The notes under the pieces: generated by a model
The model's database searches: none
Seen by the model: the letters and a program-made list of their open reading frames with translations, nothing else
What the model was told of the DNA's origin: nothing
Position numbers and translations under genes: made by a program
Shown: positions 11,167 to 22,156 of the stretch, piece by piece
Position numbering within the stretch: the stretch's first letter is position 1
How the letters are laid out: every line of letters begins with the position of its first letter
DNA from: Grifola frondosa
Lineage: Eukaryota > Basidiomycota > Agaricomycetes > Polyporales > Grifolaceae
Length of the DNA stretch: 64,000 nucleotides
Direction: 5' to 3'
NCBI GenBank assembly: GCA_001683735.1
Contig: LUGG01000027.1
Span: 1-64,000, forward strand

Positions 11167-11571
11167 GCACGGTCATATACTTGAGAGTAGCCATCTCTAC
11201 TCTACCCACAGGGGCACGGTCGCATACTTGAGAGTAGCCGCCTCTACTCTGCCTATATCAGGCACGGTCGCATACTTGAGAGTAGCCCTCTACTCTGCCC
11301 ATAATGGGCACGGTCAAATACTTGAGAGTAGCCGTCTCTACTCTGCCCATATGGGGCACGGTCAAATACTTGAGAGTAGCCGTCTCTACTCTGCCATATG
11401 GGCACGGTCAATACTTGAGAGTAGCCGTCTCTACTCTGCCCATATGGGGCACGGTCGCATACTTGAGAGTAGCCGTCTCTACTCTACCCACAAGGGGCAC
11501 GGTCGCATACTTGAGAGTAGCCGCCCTACTCTACCCACAAGGGGCACGGTTATATTTTTCATAGTGGCCGC
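11167..11571. repeat. Minisatellite, nine units of 46-48 bp with a conserved hairpin
   Basis: GCACGGT recurs at 11167, 11214, 11262, 11308, 11356, 11402, 11449, 11497 and 11544. The first eight units carry AGAGTAG, a 4-6 base spacer, and CTACTCT, an inverted repeat. The spacer varies in length, but both stem arms are unchanged in these eight. The last unit is degenerate. The long open frames across it in two phases are a consequence of the repeat and not evidence of a protein. Confidence 0.95.
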
Positions 11572-11581
11572 CTCCACATAA

Positions 11582-12548
11582 TTTTTAAGCGATATCAATC
11601 GCCTGGTGTCTGTGAAAGATGTGTCATATCTAATGTCAATATTGCAAGACCATATGACTACACCAAAGCACAGAGTGGCAGGCCATAGATAGAACCCATG
11701 AATACGCATGTTGAGTTAATGATGTTGGAAGAGCAACTGTCAAAAGAAAGTGTAAAGGAAAGACGACACCAAACTGGTCAACGGATCAAAATCTTATTTA
11801 AGCTCCGCAACTCCGGATAACTCCGTCTTAATTCAATTGAAGAAATGTTAAAGAAAACCATATTTAATCTACATCTGCTATGGTAGGTAATCTAATAAAG
11901 TTATAGTACAGGATGTGAAATGCATCATGCATATCTAAACCTGAATAAGACATAGCAATAAAGCCAGAGGGGATGTTAACTGAATCAGAAATTTTGAATA
12001 AAGAATCACCAGGAGATGAAATGACCATGGCATCTCCTTCATCCTCAACATCAACATGACCTCTATAAGATGCACCAGAGGTGTCTGAGCTTGTAAGAGG
12101 GAGTGTGACAGACATTCTATGATTTTAATTAGTTCAGGAAACATGATAGGAGTATAGGAGATAGCACTGACATGATCACAATATCAGATATGTCTCACAG
12201 TGTTTTGACAAGGCCAAATGACTATTGGAAATCTGAAACATAAGATGAAGTCAAAAGGGGGAATAACTCCAGTCTACAAGCTTACCAGTCAAGTAAATGG
12301 GCAAGAAGGACAATAGACAGATATTTTGAGCAATGTGAGGGTCTATAGGGGGTCAAAAACACCTGGTTTGGTCTAATTACAGGCTATAGACATAGTAGAT
12401 ACATACCTTGGGCCCTATAGTCACTGAGTTCCAAGATAGAATTCAAGGATTGCCAATGAAGATGCTTGGAAGTAAGTCGCAAATTGCCGAACGTTAAGTG
12501 CTGAATAGGCGCGCACGAGCGCGCAGTGGAAGCTGGCAGCCACCGAGG
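11582..12548. other. Unannotated stretch
   Basis: No gene supported. A minus-strand frame at 12115-11864 (SDTSGASYRGHVDVEDEGDA) is 83 codons long and unrecognised. GC content rises sharply near 12480, marking a compositional boundary with the following C-rich block. Confidence 0.4.
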
Positions 12549-12615
12549 ATGACGTAGATGCGGTCGTCGACGTATCGATAATGAATGGATGCGTCGACGA
12601 CCGGATCTACGTCAT
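12549..12615. other. 67-bp palindrome, 24-bp arms with one mismatch
   Basis: The left arm 12549-12572 begins ATGACGTAGAT and ends GGTCGTCGACG. The right arm 12592-12615 is its reverse complement except for one central mismatch. The spacer is 19 bp. It contains a GTCGAC core and a CRE-like TGACGT at each outer end. It could be a small foldback element or a cis-regulatory site for the GC-rich gene region that starts right after it. Confidence 0.9.
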
Positions 12616-13707
12616 TGGGCTAGACCGGCCTGCTCGTCCTCGTCGTCTTTTGCCCCACGCTCGCCGTGAAAACGACGCTCGTCGTCGTTGGTTGCCGGTA
12701 AGTCCGTTTTTTTTAAAATTGAAATTGAAATTAAAGTTATAATTAAGTTACACGACGGGCGTCGAGTATTCCCCGCATGGCGCTCGCCGTCCCGCACTCA
12801 CGCTCACCGCCGTGCCCGCACTCTCCCTCACTGCGCCCGCACTGCGCGTTTCCCTGTGTCTCACTCGTGCCACGCGCCCCACTGCTCTATGCGCCCTCTC
12901 GCGTCCGCGCTCCACACGTCTCTCTGCGTCCGCCCTCGCGCCCCTCGTGCCTGCTCTCCTTAGGACCGCGTCGCTGGCTCTCTCTTCTCGTCGCCGCCAC
13001 TGCAACGAGCGCGCTTGTATCGACGACCGGGCGTGTCCGAGCGAACGCCGCCACTCCGTTCTTGCTGCCGTCGCGCTCTGCTGCCATCGAGCCGCGCCAG
13101 TTAATCTTCAACCGAGGCGTGCGCGGCGTCCAAGGCCACACGTGTGGGCCACCTGAAGAATGTTGGGCGAGGAGAGGGGAGGGAAATATGCATTCAGGTA
13201 AGTCCGTCTCCCTTCGCCCACATCCCACACGGCGCCCGCCACACCCTCGCGTCCATCCTTGCCTGCTCGGCACCTCCGCTCACGCCCGCGCCGCAACTCA
13301 TCCATGCTGTGCCCGCACCCACTCTCATGCCTGCATCACCAACTCTGTGCATTCGCCCTTCTCGTATCCCCTTGTCCATTCCAGCATCCCTTTCCCACAT
13401 GCCTACCGTGCGCCTCCCGAACGCCCGACCCAAACGCCACGTTCAGCGCCCACATACTGTTTCTTTTCCCTCGCTGCGCCTGCATGCTCTGGACGCTCTT
13501 GCTCGTGCTGTTTTTCTTCCCTCGCTGCCATCCTTCATCTGCCTGCAACTCACCCTGGACACTCTCGCTCGCGCTTGCCGTCATGTTCACACACTCCCTC
13601 ATCATCCCTATGTACTCGCGTTCATTCTGCCGACAGCCCCGCACTCGTCCATCTAACTGCACTCGCAACATTTAGAGACATTTTTGTTAGCGTTGTGTCC
13701 ATTTCAG
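12616..13707. other. C/T-rich low-complexity stretch upstream of a conserved gene
   Basis: The plus strand is strongly pyrimidine-rich (many CGCTC, CACTC and CCGCAC runs), so almost every frame is open. I give these frames no weight. Splice-donor-like GGTAAGTCCGT occurs twice (12697 and 13196), and CAGGTGAGT occurs at 13705, so the block may hold 5' exons and introns of the next gene, but I cannot define them. Confidence 0.5.
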
Positions 13708-13750
13708 GTGAGTACACCGTGTCAGACGCCCTTCCGTCTCTCCTCTACAG

Positions 13751-14643
13751 GCACCTCCCGTTCCCAGGAGCCCCGTCAAGCCTCGTGGTCTCAAGCGATT
13801 TCGCTCGCTCTCTGCGCTCAAATCCACACGTGTCCGTTCTAAATCCACGACCATGCGCGGTGCCCCCCCCCCTCCCCCTCTTCACACACCGAGCCCGTTC
13901 CCAAGGCCGTTCGCCAGCAGTCAAACGCAGCCGTGTCGAAGACCAAAAAATCGAAGTACGCCAAGTACCGCCCACCTCCGCTCGGCGCAGAGCTCGCGCT
14001 CGCGCGGTTCGCAGATGGGGGCAAGATGGACAACCACATCCGGCGCTTCCAGGAGCAGCAGGCCCGCGCTGTGGGTGCTGCGGTCATCAATGGGCAGCTC
14101 GTCGGCATCGGCAGGGTGTGGCACGACAGCACAGGTGGGGTATGGCAGGATCAGGATGAGGAGCGGGAGTACGCACATCTCCTTGGTGGCGAGGAGGACT
14201 TCTCACGCGGGGACACGGAGTGGGTGCGCTTCGTGTCCGGCGCCGTGCCCCGCAGCATAGAGGGTGAGGAGGACAAGGAGTGCTGCGGCAGCATATCGAG
14301 CCAGGACTCGGACCTCGACCCGCGCTACACGATGCAGCCTGAGGCAGACTCGTGCGACGACCTCGCGGCGTTCGGGAGCGCACTCGCGCCCATGGCCGTG
14401 CGCAAGCCTGGCATGTCTGTCCTCGCGATCCCCTCGCGCAGTTGCCGCACCATGAAGCACCTTCGCAAGCCCGAGTTCCTCCTCGATGTGTTCCCCATCC
14501 CGCAGACGCCCACAACAGAGATGCCCCACGCGGATACGAAAGCGTGGCGGTGCCCCGTCCCACTCACGCTCAGCCCACCGAGCCCTGTGTTCAAGTGCCC
14601 GATGAACCCAGCCGACACGGAGCAGGTGCGTAGGGACTTCCTC
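13751..14643 (+). pseudogene. Conserved basidiomycete protein of unknown function, 3' end cut by repeat R2
   Basis: A clean acceptor (CTCTACAG, ending 13750, intron 13708-13750) opens an exon reading APPVPRSPVKPRGLKRFRS. After a run of ten Cs (13863-13872) the frame changes, and the protein continues KYAKYRPPPLGAELALARF, GQLVGIGRVWHDSTGGVW, EEREYAHLLGG, QDSDLDPRY and RKPEFLLDVFPIP. I recall this block order from uncharacterised agaricomycete proteins; function unknown. A donor GTGCGT follows NPADTEQ at 14625. Nineteen bases later the dispersed repeat R2 begins, and no further exon is seen beyond it. The C-run slip may be a sequencing error; the loss of the 3' end looks real. Confidence 0.65.
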
Positions 14644-15066
14644 ACTGTTCAATCCTCTTGCTTGTAACTTAGTGCTCTTAGCTATCTTGTTTGTCTTTGC
14701 TGTCTTGTTGGTCTGGGTAGTTGTTCCTTATCAGTTACTCTTAAGCCTTGTCAGGCTGGTCTTCATTTAGCATGTTCTTGTAATACTTCTTTGCAATCTT
14801 GCAATTCTTACACATCTTAATTTAGTTTTGAGTGAGCACTTGTCTTAAAGGTCTGAAAAGTCTGAATTATTTATGCTGTCTGGAATGTCTTGAGGTACAT
14901 ATGGCATGTAAAAAGGAGATAAACCAGACAGCTCAAGACAAGAAAGACACATTCAGAGAGGGGGACCTTATGGATGGTCTGGTGGGTCTTGTTTGCTCTG
15001 GGGTGTCTTGTACAAGAGACTCCAGACTAAAAAGAGTAAATAAGACAGATTTGGATTTTGCTGATG
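14643..15066 (+). repeat. Dispersed repeat R2, copy 1 (CTTG/AAGAC-rich)
   Basis: A 424-bp non-coding repeat from CACTGTTCAA to GGATTTTGCTGATG. It is densely sprinkled with GTCTTGT/AAGAC motifs and contains an internal duplicated GTCTGGAAT word in copy 2. Near-identical to the reverse complement of 41288-41718 and partly similar to 44945-45271. No open frame of interest; probably a non-autonomous mobile element. Its insertion coincides with the end of the gene to its left. Confidence 0.85.
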
Positions 15067-15400
15067 CTATCACTGTGGTGCAAGATATGTCAGAACATGC
15101 TCCTTTCAAAGACAATGCTCATATTGTTCCTAAACAAGGTGCTTTTTCCTCCAGTTCCTTGTGTTCTATCACCAAGGGGCTGAGAAGCCCAATCAGTCAT
15201 TATGCTACCCCACCTCATTCCCTGCTTCTCTCTTACCCAACATTCCGAGGAAATTTGATAAGAGTTGTTTCAAAGATATGCAGAAGAGACTGTCACCAAA
15301 GGTGTGGCCATTCTACTGGCATGAAATGTCCATCATCATGAGTTTGCTCTATTCATCATCACTATTATCAAATTTCAGAGATTTCGTGTCGTGCAAGCAA
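15067..15400. other. Spacer between repeats R2 and R1
   Basis: One plus frame stays open through ADAITVVQDMSEHAPFKD and beyond to 15341. It starts inside R2 and matches nothing I recognise. I do not call a gene. Confidence 0.35.
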
Positions 15401-16041
15401 TATGGGATAAATTTCTTAAAACTTGTATATACTCTCAAGCTTATAAAAATGCTATTAGTTAAATCTATGTATTCTGGCCATAAATATTAATGATCTATAC
15501 TGTAACTCTGCAATTACTGATTGATAATGTATAATAGATGGATTAATAATTAATAGTCCAGATGACGAGTTGGATGCTTTGCACAGACAGGCGCTTAATC
15601 TCCTGCCTTATTGGGATATGTCAGATTTATAATCACATATGTTTTTCTCCTTTCGCAATATATGCTATAGCATTACACTGACTTCCAAAAACATTGATGA
15701 TATGTTTTATGATATGTTTTATCATGTAGAACATTTGTTTTGCGATTGGAGTCATAACAAAGATCACGTGCATCTGACATATGTTTTATCTCTGTATGTT
15801 TTTCTCAGCCACCCGATAAGAAAAGTAAGAACCTCACATACAAAATTTTCTAACTGAGTAAGAACAGAGTTGTTACCTGGTTGTATTGGATTGTAACCCT
15901 AACCTAGAAATTTCTTTCCCACGGATATCAAATTTTGTATTGAAAAAACTTTCCCAGACTAATGGGATGAAAAGTGCGTTTCAAGATTTGGCTGGGGACC
16001 TCGCCTATAAGAACGATTAATTCGTTCCTCATCAATCGTAA
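15400..16041. repeat. Dispersed repeat R1, copy 3
   Basis: Colinear with the R1 copies ending at 2150 and 3118, in the same orientation, but with more substitutions, so it is an older copy. It ends with the same GAACGATTAATTCGTT and CCTCATCAATCGTAA signature. The left edge is approximate. Confidence 0.85.
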
Positions 16042-16573
16042 CTTTCTACCATGCTTTCTGCGCTCACTAACATGGTATGCTGCCAACTACAAGAGGCTCG
16101 CCGAGTGTTTCTGAAACGCACAGAAGTAAACACACATATCGTTCATGCGTTTTAAAAATGCATGATCTTTTTTTTTAATCAGGTCCTGACTACGATGATG
16201 TCTGGATGGGAAATTGACTGGGACGACTCCATATTCTCGGGGTACCTTTTCGTCCTAGTTTCACGTGCACTGTACGTGCGTCATGCATGGTTCCGTACTA
16301 CTACCCTACAGTGATACAATCCGGCAACTGACACACATTTGGCTAGATAGCCATGAGAACCAGTTGCTCGCCTCGATGATTTTCAGCCTATGGTGGATCT
16401 TTCGCACGATGAGCCTCATGGCAGTGGCAGGATTAATACAGTCTTAAGACTGGTGAGTGGCAGGTGTTCATCAAAGGCTGTTCACCTAGTTTCCATATTA
16501 TGCCAACGGGATTTGTTTGGTGCTCACTGTTTGTTCCACCAGGGTGAATTCGCCTTACATTCTGGCAAGCATT
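16042..16573. other. Upstream region of the membrane-protein gene
   Basis: No complete gene. A short intron-like segment ending TTTAATCAG at 16182 and open pieces such as SGWEIDWDDSIFSGYLF suggest an exon remnant, but nothing joins into a recognisable protein. It includes the presumed promoter of the gene starting at 16574. Confidence 0.4.
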
Positions 16574-17834
16574 ATGTCTGCACTATACAACGTTGAGGCA
16601 AATCGAATAATCCTCGTTGGTTATTATCTTGGTTGTGTCGGTTATGGTGTGTAAAAAATAGCTCTCGCTGCGGTTTTATTGCAACTGACAATTGAACAAG
16701 GCATCTCCGCGACACTCTTCGTTCTTTGTTTCCGCGCACTCTACCAGCGAGTCAGGGAGAATAGGACAAGCGCAATGCTAATGGGCTACATCTGCACTAT
16801 GTTTCTCCTCAGTAGCCTGGGAAATGCCTTCGAGATCGAGGGATCGACCATCGGCTTCATCACATATTGGAACTATCCCGGCGGCTTCTATCAGTCGGAT
16901 ATTCCCTTAAGCGATACCTGGCGGTTCAATGCCACCGACATCATTTACATTGTCAGTAGCGTTCTCCAGGACAGTCTGCTGGTGAGCCATCACTACCGCA
17001 CCTTTCGACCGCAGTTTCTGAATATTGCTTCAGTTGTATCGTTTTTGGATTATTTACAGCGGCAATCTCATTGCTCTCTTCTTACCTACGCTAATGTTTG
17101 TGGCGACTACTAGTAAGCATGGTCCGTCATGGAATGAATTTGTCTGAATTATCTCTTCTTGTCCCGGTCACAAATTGACCAAGTCGGTTCCTGTGTTTTC
17201 ATTGCAACGTTCACGCGCCCTGGCAGCAGCTTCTTGGAGAGATCAAGCGTCAGTGTAGGGCTAATTCAGGTCTCAATTTCAATCGCCTTCAATGTCCTCG
17301 TCACCGCTATGATTGTCGTGCGTCTCTTGCTCATGCGCCGGCATCTCCGCGGACTCATGGGATCATCTGCTGCTATGCCCTATGTTTCGGTCATGGCTAT
17401 ACTCATCGAATCGGCGTTTATATACACGGCATTTGGGATTGTGGCCGTCGCCGCCTATGGGATAGGCATTCCACTGTCGACCCTCTTTCTTCCCCTTTTC
17501 GGTCAGATCACGGTGCGTCCTGACAGCATCTCTCCTCAGCCCAACGTTTAACTGGGTAACTAACCTGCAGTCGATTGCCCCATTCCTTATCATTCTCCGT
17601 ATGGCTGAAGGTCGCGCATGGTCCAACGATACCGTTGCTATCACTAACACGACAAGCACTCGATTTACCACCATCATGTGGGAACCAGAGCAGCAGAATG
17701 TTCCGACGTCGGACGCTGGAATGATTGAGGTTCGGGTTACGCCGGGCGATCAGTTCGGGATATCCTCCGCAGAAAGTTCAACTTCTGGAGAGTCACAGCA
17801 TGTATCAAGAGGTACGATCATGTCATTCAAATAG
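16574..17834 (+). CDS. Seven-pass membrane protein, orphan agaricomycete family (paralogue 1)
   Basis: Five exons: 16574-16646, 16701-16981, 17034-17112, 17184-17512 and 17571-17834, all with GT-AG introns of 52-71 bp and matching phases. They encode 341 residues starting MSALYNVEANRIILVGYY. Hydrophobic segments include ATLFVLCFRALY, MLMGYICTMFLLSSL, DIIYIVSSVLQDSLL, LFLPTLMFVAT, LIQVSISIAFNVLVTAMIV, YVSVMAILIESAFIYTAFG and SIAPFLIILRMAEGRAW, with a polar Ser/Thr-rich cytosolic-type tail. The family is common in agaricomycetes and resembles seven-helix receptors in topology, but no ligand or G-protein role is known to me. Its paralogue at 55.5-56.7 kb has identical lengths for the three middle exons. 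No frame defects. The start was chosen by alignment with that paralogue. Confidence 0.88.
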
Positions 17835-18012
17835 TGTCAGTAGCTGAAGCGACAAAATATTGTACTTCTCAGATTCTGAGGTGAAATGATGCGCATTGCA
17901 TTCGTAGAGTATTGCGTTGAACTGTCTTCAAGGCTCGTCGTGTCGTATTCTTCAAGTAGGGACGGATGGGTACGGACTATTTCGAAATAGAAATTAGCAG
18001 ACTGATTGGTGC
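17835..18012. other. 3' flank of the membrane-protein gene
   Basis: No feature beyond the likely 3' untranslated region. Confidence 0.3.
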
Positions 18013-18076
18013 GCTTCAAACAACGGAGCGAGAGCTGCAATGGATGGTCCGCATAGTAGACCTGTTGGATAGACTT
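18013..18076 (-). pseudogene. Shard of a carboxylesterase exon
   Basis: On the minus strand about 64 bp match, almost base for base, the esterase exon segment at 33560-33625 (the stretch encoding YIQQVYYAD and ALAPLFEA), apart from a small indel that shifts the frame between the two halves. Neither flank resembles the esterase. It is an isolated transplanted fragment and not a gene. Confidence 0.75.
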
Positions 18077-21000
18077 GGCAATGATCAAAGCCCCGTAAAA
18101 GCCTTTTCTTGGATCTGCTCGACCAGTTGACGGAGCACTCACACCGGTCTCGTCGTCTCATTGTTACCATCCATCGTACCTTCCTCGCCGTTCTTCGAGA
18201 TGCGGCTGAAAGTGGGTTCACGAAGGGCTCCATGGCTACCGCGAAGACCACGACGGTCCGTTTCGCTACCGCACGGAATCGCCGTACGGTGCCTGTAGTA
18301 CTTCAGACCGTCTGGGTTCTATTAGAAGAGAGCACCGAATCGGCCGAGGAAATGACGATCTCGGAGAGAAGCAAGGATGCTGCCAGCCATTGGCAGGTAG
18401 AGACGGGGCAACTGAGCTGCGTCGACTATCGACACGAAGTGTCAGGTTCATGACTTATGTCACGTCGTAATTGGGGACTACAACGTCCGCCACGATCTTT
18501 GGGACGTCACGTCAACGTGGAGTACGAATAATATGTCTGTGAGGGTTTCGTCGGATCTTCGCTCATAACGTGCGATGGTACTGACACAATACATTGTGAT
18601 TCACCAATGAAGTGCTAAGGGTTGATATGTATTTGACTCCCGGGGCGCACTATAGCAAACTTGAACATTCGGCCCTCGTTGCGTTGCCAGAGGCGTGCTA
18701 TAGTGGACCGGCTGGTTTGCGTGGCTACAACCTACAAGCCTGTTGATGAATGCATCATTGGACTTGCCATCCAATTCTGGGTTCGTCAGGGAATACGCTC
18801 AATGAGCCAGGAGATAGCCGCCTATATGCTGAATTCGTGCTTCGCCGCTGTGAGCATATGACGAACGCCGTAGATTGACCGCCTAAGAACCAGCATCTGC
18901 TCCCAAACCCTATCAAATTGGAGAGACGGAGAGAGATGTTTGAGAAGTCATTGTTCGGTTCCGTGCATGGAAGATTTTGGCAGGAGTCCCGCACATTAGT
19001 CTTCCCCGAGGTCGAATGACTTTGGCGCACCTACTTGTCTTTGCAAGCGCAATATTCTGACGTTGGAAGGACGTTGCATCAGGGGGGCAGCCATAAGATG
19101 ATAGGTACGGTGGTGGCGCTTGAATGTTAGTGATGTGCGAAATCACCTGACTAGTGAACTCACTAGATGTCAGGTACAGTCTGCAGCTGACGTGCATGTA
19201 CAGTAGCTTATCCCTCGAGTGGCATACATAGCACAACGGAAGTAATACTAGGTTATAAGACGGCTTGAATCGTTCTATGCAACGAGGTAATAGTAAGTGC
19301 GAGTGGATTGTAATCCACGTCGTGAGGTTACACGCAGGATTCACGAGCAGAGTTATCGCGGCCTGCATCGCACGACCCACCGATCTCCGCGATTCTGACT
19401 ATCGCACAGCCAGAGAGACGACTCGCGGAAGCGAGCTCGAATTCGATCGGCCCATCATCCGAGGTGGACTCCACAGGGGGACAGACCGGATCACCAAACC
19501 TGCGGGGTGGCGCCCGCGTCGGCCCTGAAAATGCCGGAGAAAGACGCGAGTTGGTTGAGAGGGTCGACAGCAATCAGCACGCGCTGGTGGATGGATCCTA
19601 TCTTGTCAGTAGTGGTGACGGATGAGCGACGTGATTTGCGAGAAGTCGTGACATTGGCAGGACGTTTGGGCGGTGTTGTGGTAATGAACCGTGGAGGTCG
19701 GAATGCGGGCCAGGCGAGACGGATGGGCGATGGCGATGCGGTGGAGGCGAGAAAGCTTAGTGGTCAGACAGATGTGCAGCGAGCCCCGGCTCTCCTCAAC
19801 GCGAGGATGAAATACTCAGCCTCCTCTTTGTCGCTATCACGTCACGTGAGTTAGTGGGCCGGAGTGGAGGGAGATCGGCGTTTGCAAAAAGATCTGCGAC
19901 TATCGCACGCCCCGGAAGAGGGACACGGCGTGCGGTCCTTTACACGAATATTTGCCTGTCTTGTTATGGATGGTCGATATCAATGTCCAGGCTATGGCCG
20001 TTTGGTCGGACCGACGAAATCATGGCAGACAGAAAGCCAATCATGCCGCACACGTCAGCAGACGAAATCGACCAAACTCCACTTGGTGCATAGCATTGAA
20101 GTCGTGGGCGGCCATGGGTGATGAAATGCACCATCGGCGAGGCGCCCGAAGTTGCACCTGTCTGCGCTGGCCTTTTGCGCTTGGATAAAAATACGTTGTC
20201 TCCTGGTCTCCTAGAAACAAGATGATAGAACATATCAGCTAGTACTCTGTCAAGTCAGGAAAGAAGTAAAGGATCTTGTCACCTCCGCAGACCATCCGCT
20301 CTGCGTTGAAGTGATGAAAGAACATCTGCAATGCGCAAGTGGTGGTCCACAATAAGACTTTGTTGCGTAATGATAGTGGAGTCGTAGTTGGTTTCTAGGG
20401 TAGCCTACTTGCTTTTGTCGCTGCGGTGACATCTCGTGAGCTCTTTGGTGGTGCGATGCCAGCGAGTGTCGCCGCCGGAAATGATGAAATGATGCCTCGC
20501 GGCGCCTGGGCGCGAACGACAAACAATTGACCCTACATACAAGCTCCGGGATGAAAATTTCTTATTTGCTGGCCATGATATCTGCGGCATCGCGGTCGTC
20601 CGTTCACCGTCGGTGATGTGACCGACGCAAGACCCGATTGGCACAGCCTCCACCGCACTATCTGAACGCGATAGACCATGTCGCTAGACCACAATTACCA
20701 AGATCTTTCTCAAGGCTGTTGAAGACGACAATGATGAACATGATGACGATGAGCTGGTCGTTTGAGCAACAGGATCCACCGGGGATGGAGTCATATTCAC
20801 TGATTAGTGCACTGCGCGGAGTCAGTGCAGATACTGTGCAGATAGATATCGAGATAGCTGTGACACGGATGGAAAAATCATATTCGTGTTTCAGAGTTGA
20901 AACCACGGAGAAAGGCGCCCGGAGACACCATTTATACGTAATGAAATTGTCACACCGTGTGACGCTCGACCCCGTCCCGACATCGACAGATTTGGCTACT

Positions 21001-22156
21001 GGATAGCTAAATTTGGAAATGCCCATTTGGTTCCGCCGGTTGAAGCCTACAGAACAATATCAGAATCAGGCATCGTGCCTGTGGCAATATGAACGAGGAA
21101 CTGATATATGACGACTTCTAGCCGAGTTCTCCTTGCATGCTGCGTAGTCTAGCTACATGGAAGGGGATACTGCAACGTTGGCATGGACGTAGATGGCACT
21201 GAATACAACGGCGAAGCTTCGAATCCAAATCAGGCTTCTAATTGCACCGATGCAGGTACAGCCAGACTTCGCTCAGAGCTTCGCCGAACACGCTCGAGGT
21301 AGCATCTTTACGACGGCGCGACGATACTTACCACCTGGTGCTAGAGTGACGCGGAAGCATTTGGGGTTTCGGCGGCGGATGACGCTGGCATGGTCCAGGC
21401 GTACCTTATTTGCTGAAGCGCTCCGGACCATGCTTTCCGAACTCGAGGTCGGTCATCGTGACCGCATTGCGTTCGTCGGCTCTCGAGGCTCCACACGGCC
21501 ACTCCACTTGCGACGACACGAGAGGACATGGGGCGGCGTCTGGGTTGTGAAACCATTCACCGAGACGTACGAATTTGAGGCCTGGAACAATGAGAGATGA
21601 AAACCATTACGGTTATAGTAAATTGATTGTGGCGTCGATAGTCAGTCAGCCACCGTCATTCGTCGAAGCCACGGGCGTACAGCAGTGACATGGCTTCTAA
21701 GACTGAGATGCGCTAGGCAGCGTGAAACAGGGTAAACAATTGGGACGGTCAAAGTGAGCATGCAGTAGTTCATATTTTCAAGCTAAGATGCAATTAATGT
21801 TACGACAACGATTTTGTGAAACATTTTGATTGGGCGAAGAAAGCCAAGGAAAGGCGGTGCGGAGTAACGTGAAGAGCAACGAGGGCAGGTGAAGGATGTG
21901 ACAGAGCGTCACGCTGCCGAGACACACGAGACACACGCTTGCCCGATCGATCTAATGTTTAGCTTAAACGCGCTGCTGTCATGTTACGTGCGAAACAGAC
22001 GAAAACTCGTGTTGGCCACTATAATAACCGCGTCCTTATCCTCCTCCTCACCGCCCACCTCTCCCTCTCCATCGACGGCGACGCTGACGACCACTATCCC
22101 AGCATCGACGCCAACATCGAGAGCACTACCCCATCCTCTTCCCTTCTACTCTCACC
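18077..22156. other. Long featureless stretch
   Basis: About 4 kb with many short open frames on both strands, none with recognisable motifs, splice-consistent partners or paralogues in the window. The longest candidates are 19507-19854, 20638-21006 and 21193-21600 on the plus strand. GC is close to that of neighbouring genes, so unannotated decayed genes are possible. Confidence 0.4.

Noticed and set aside
11167..11571. Possible CRISPR array
   Set aside because: Units are contiguous with no unique spacers, and the genome is eukaryotic.
11060..11581. Long plus-strand frames encoding a repetitive peptide (AYLRVAVSTLP-like)
   Set aside because: They arise from the 46-48 bp minisatellite in two phases at once; there is no independent coding signal.
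13933..13935. Start codon for the conserved protein at 13933
   Set aside because: The codon there is GTG, and the reading frame continues upstream through the C run to an acceptor at 13750.
12777..14159. A 460-codon plus-strand frame
   Set aside because: A C/T-rich low-complexity artefact; nearly all frames are open here, and the conserved protein lies in another frame.
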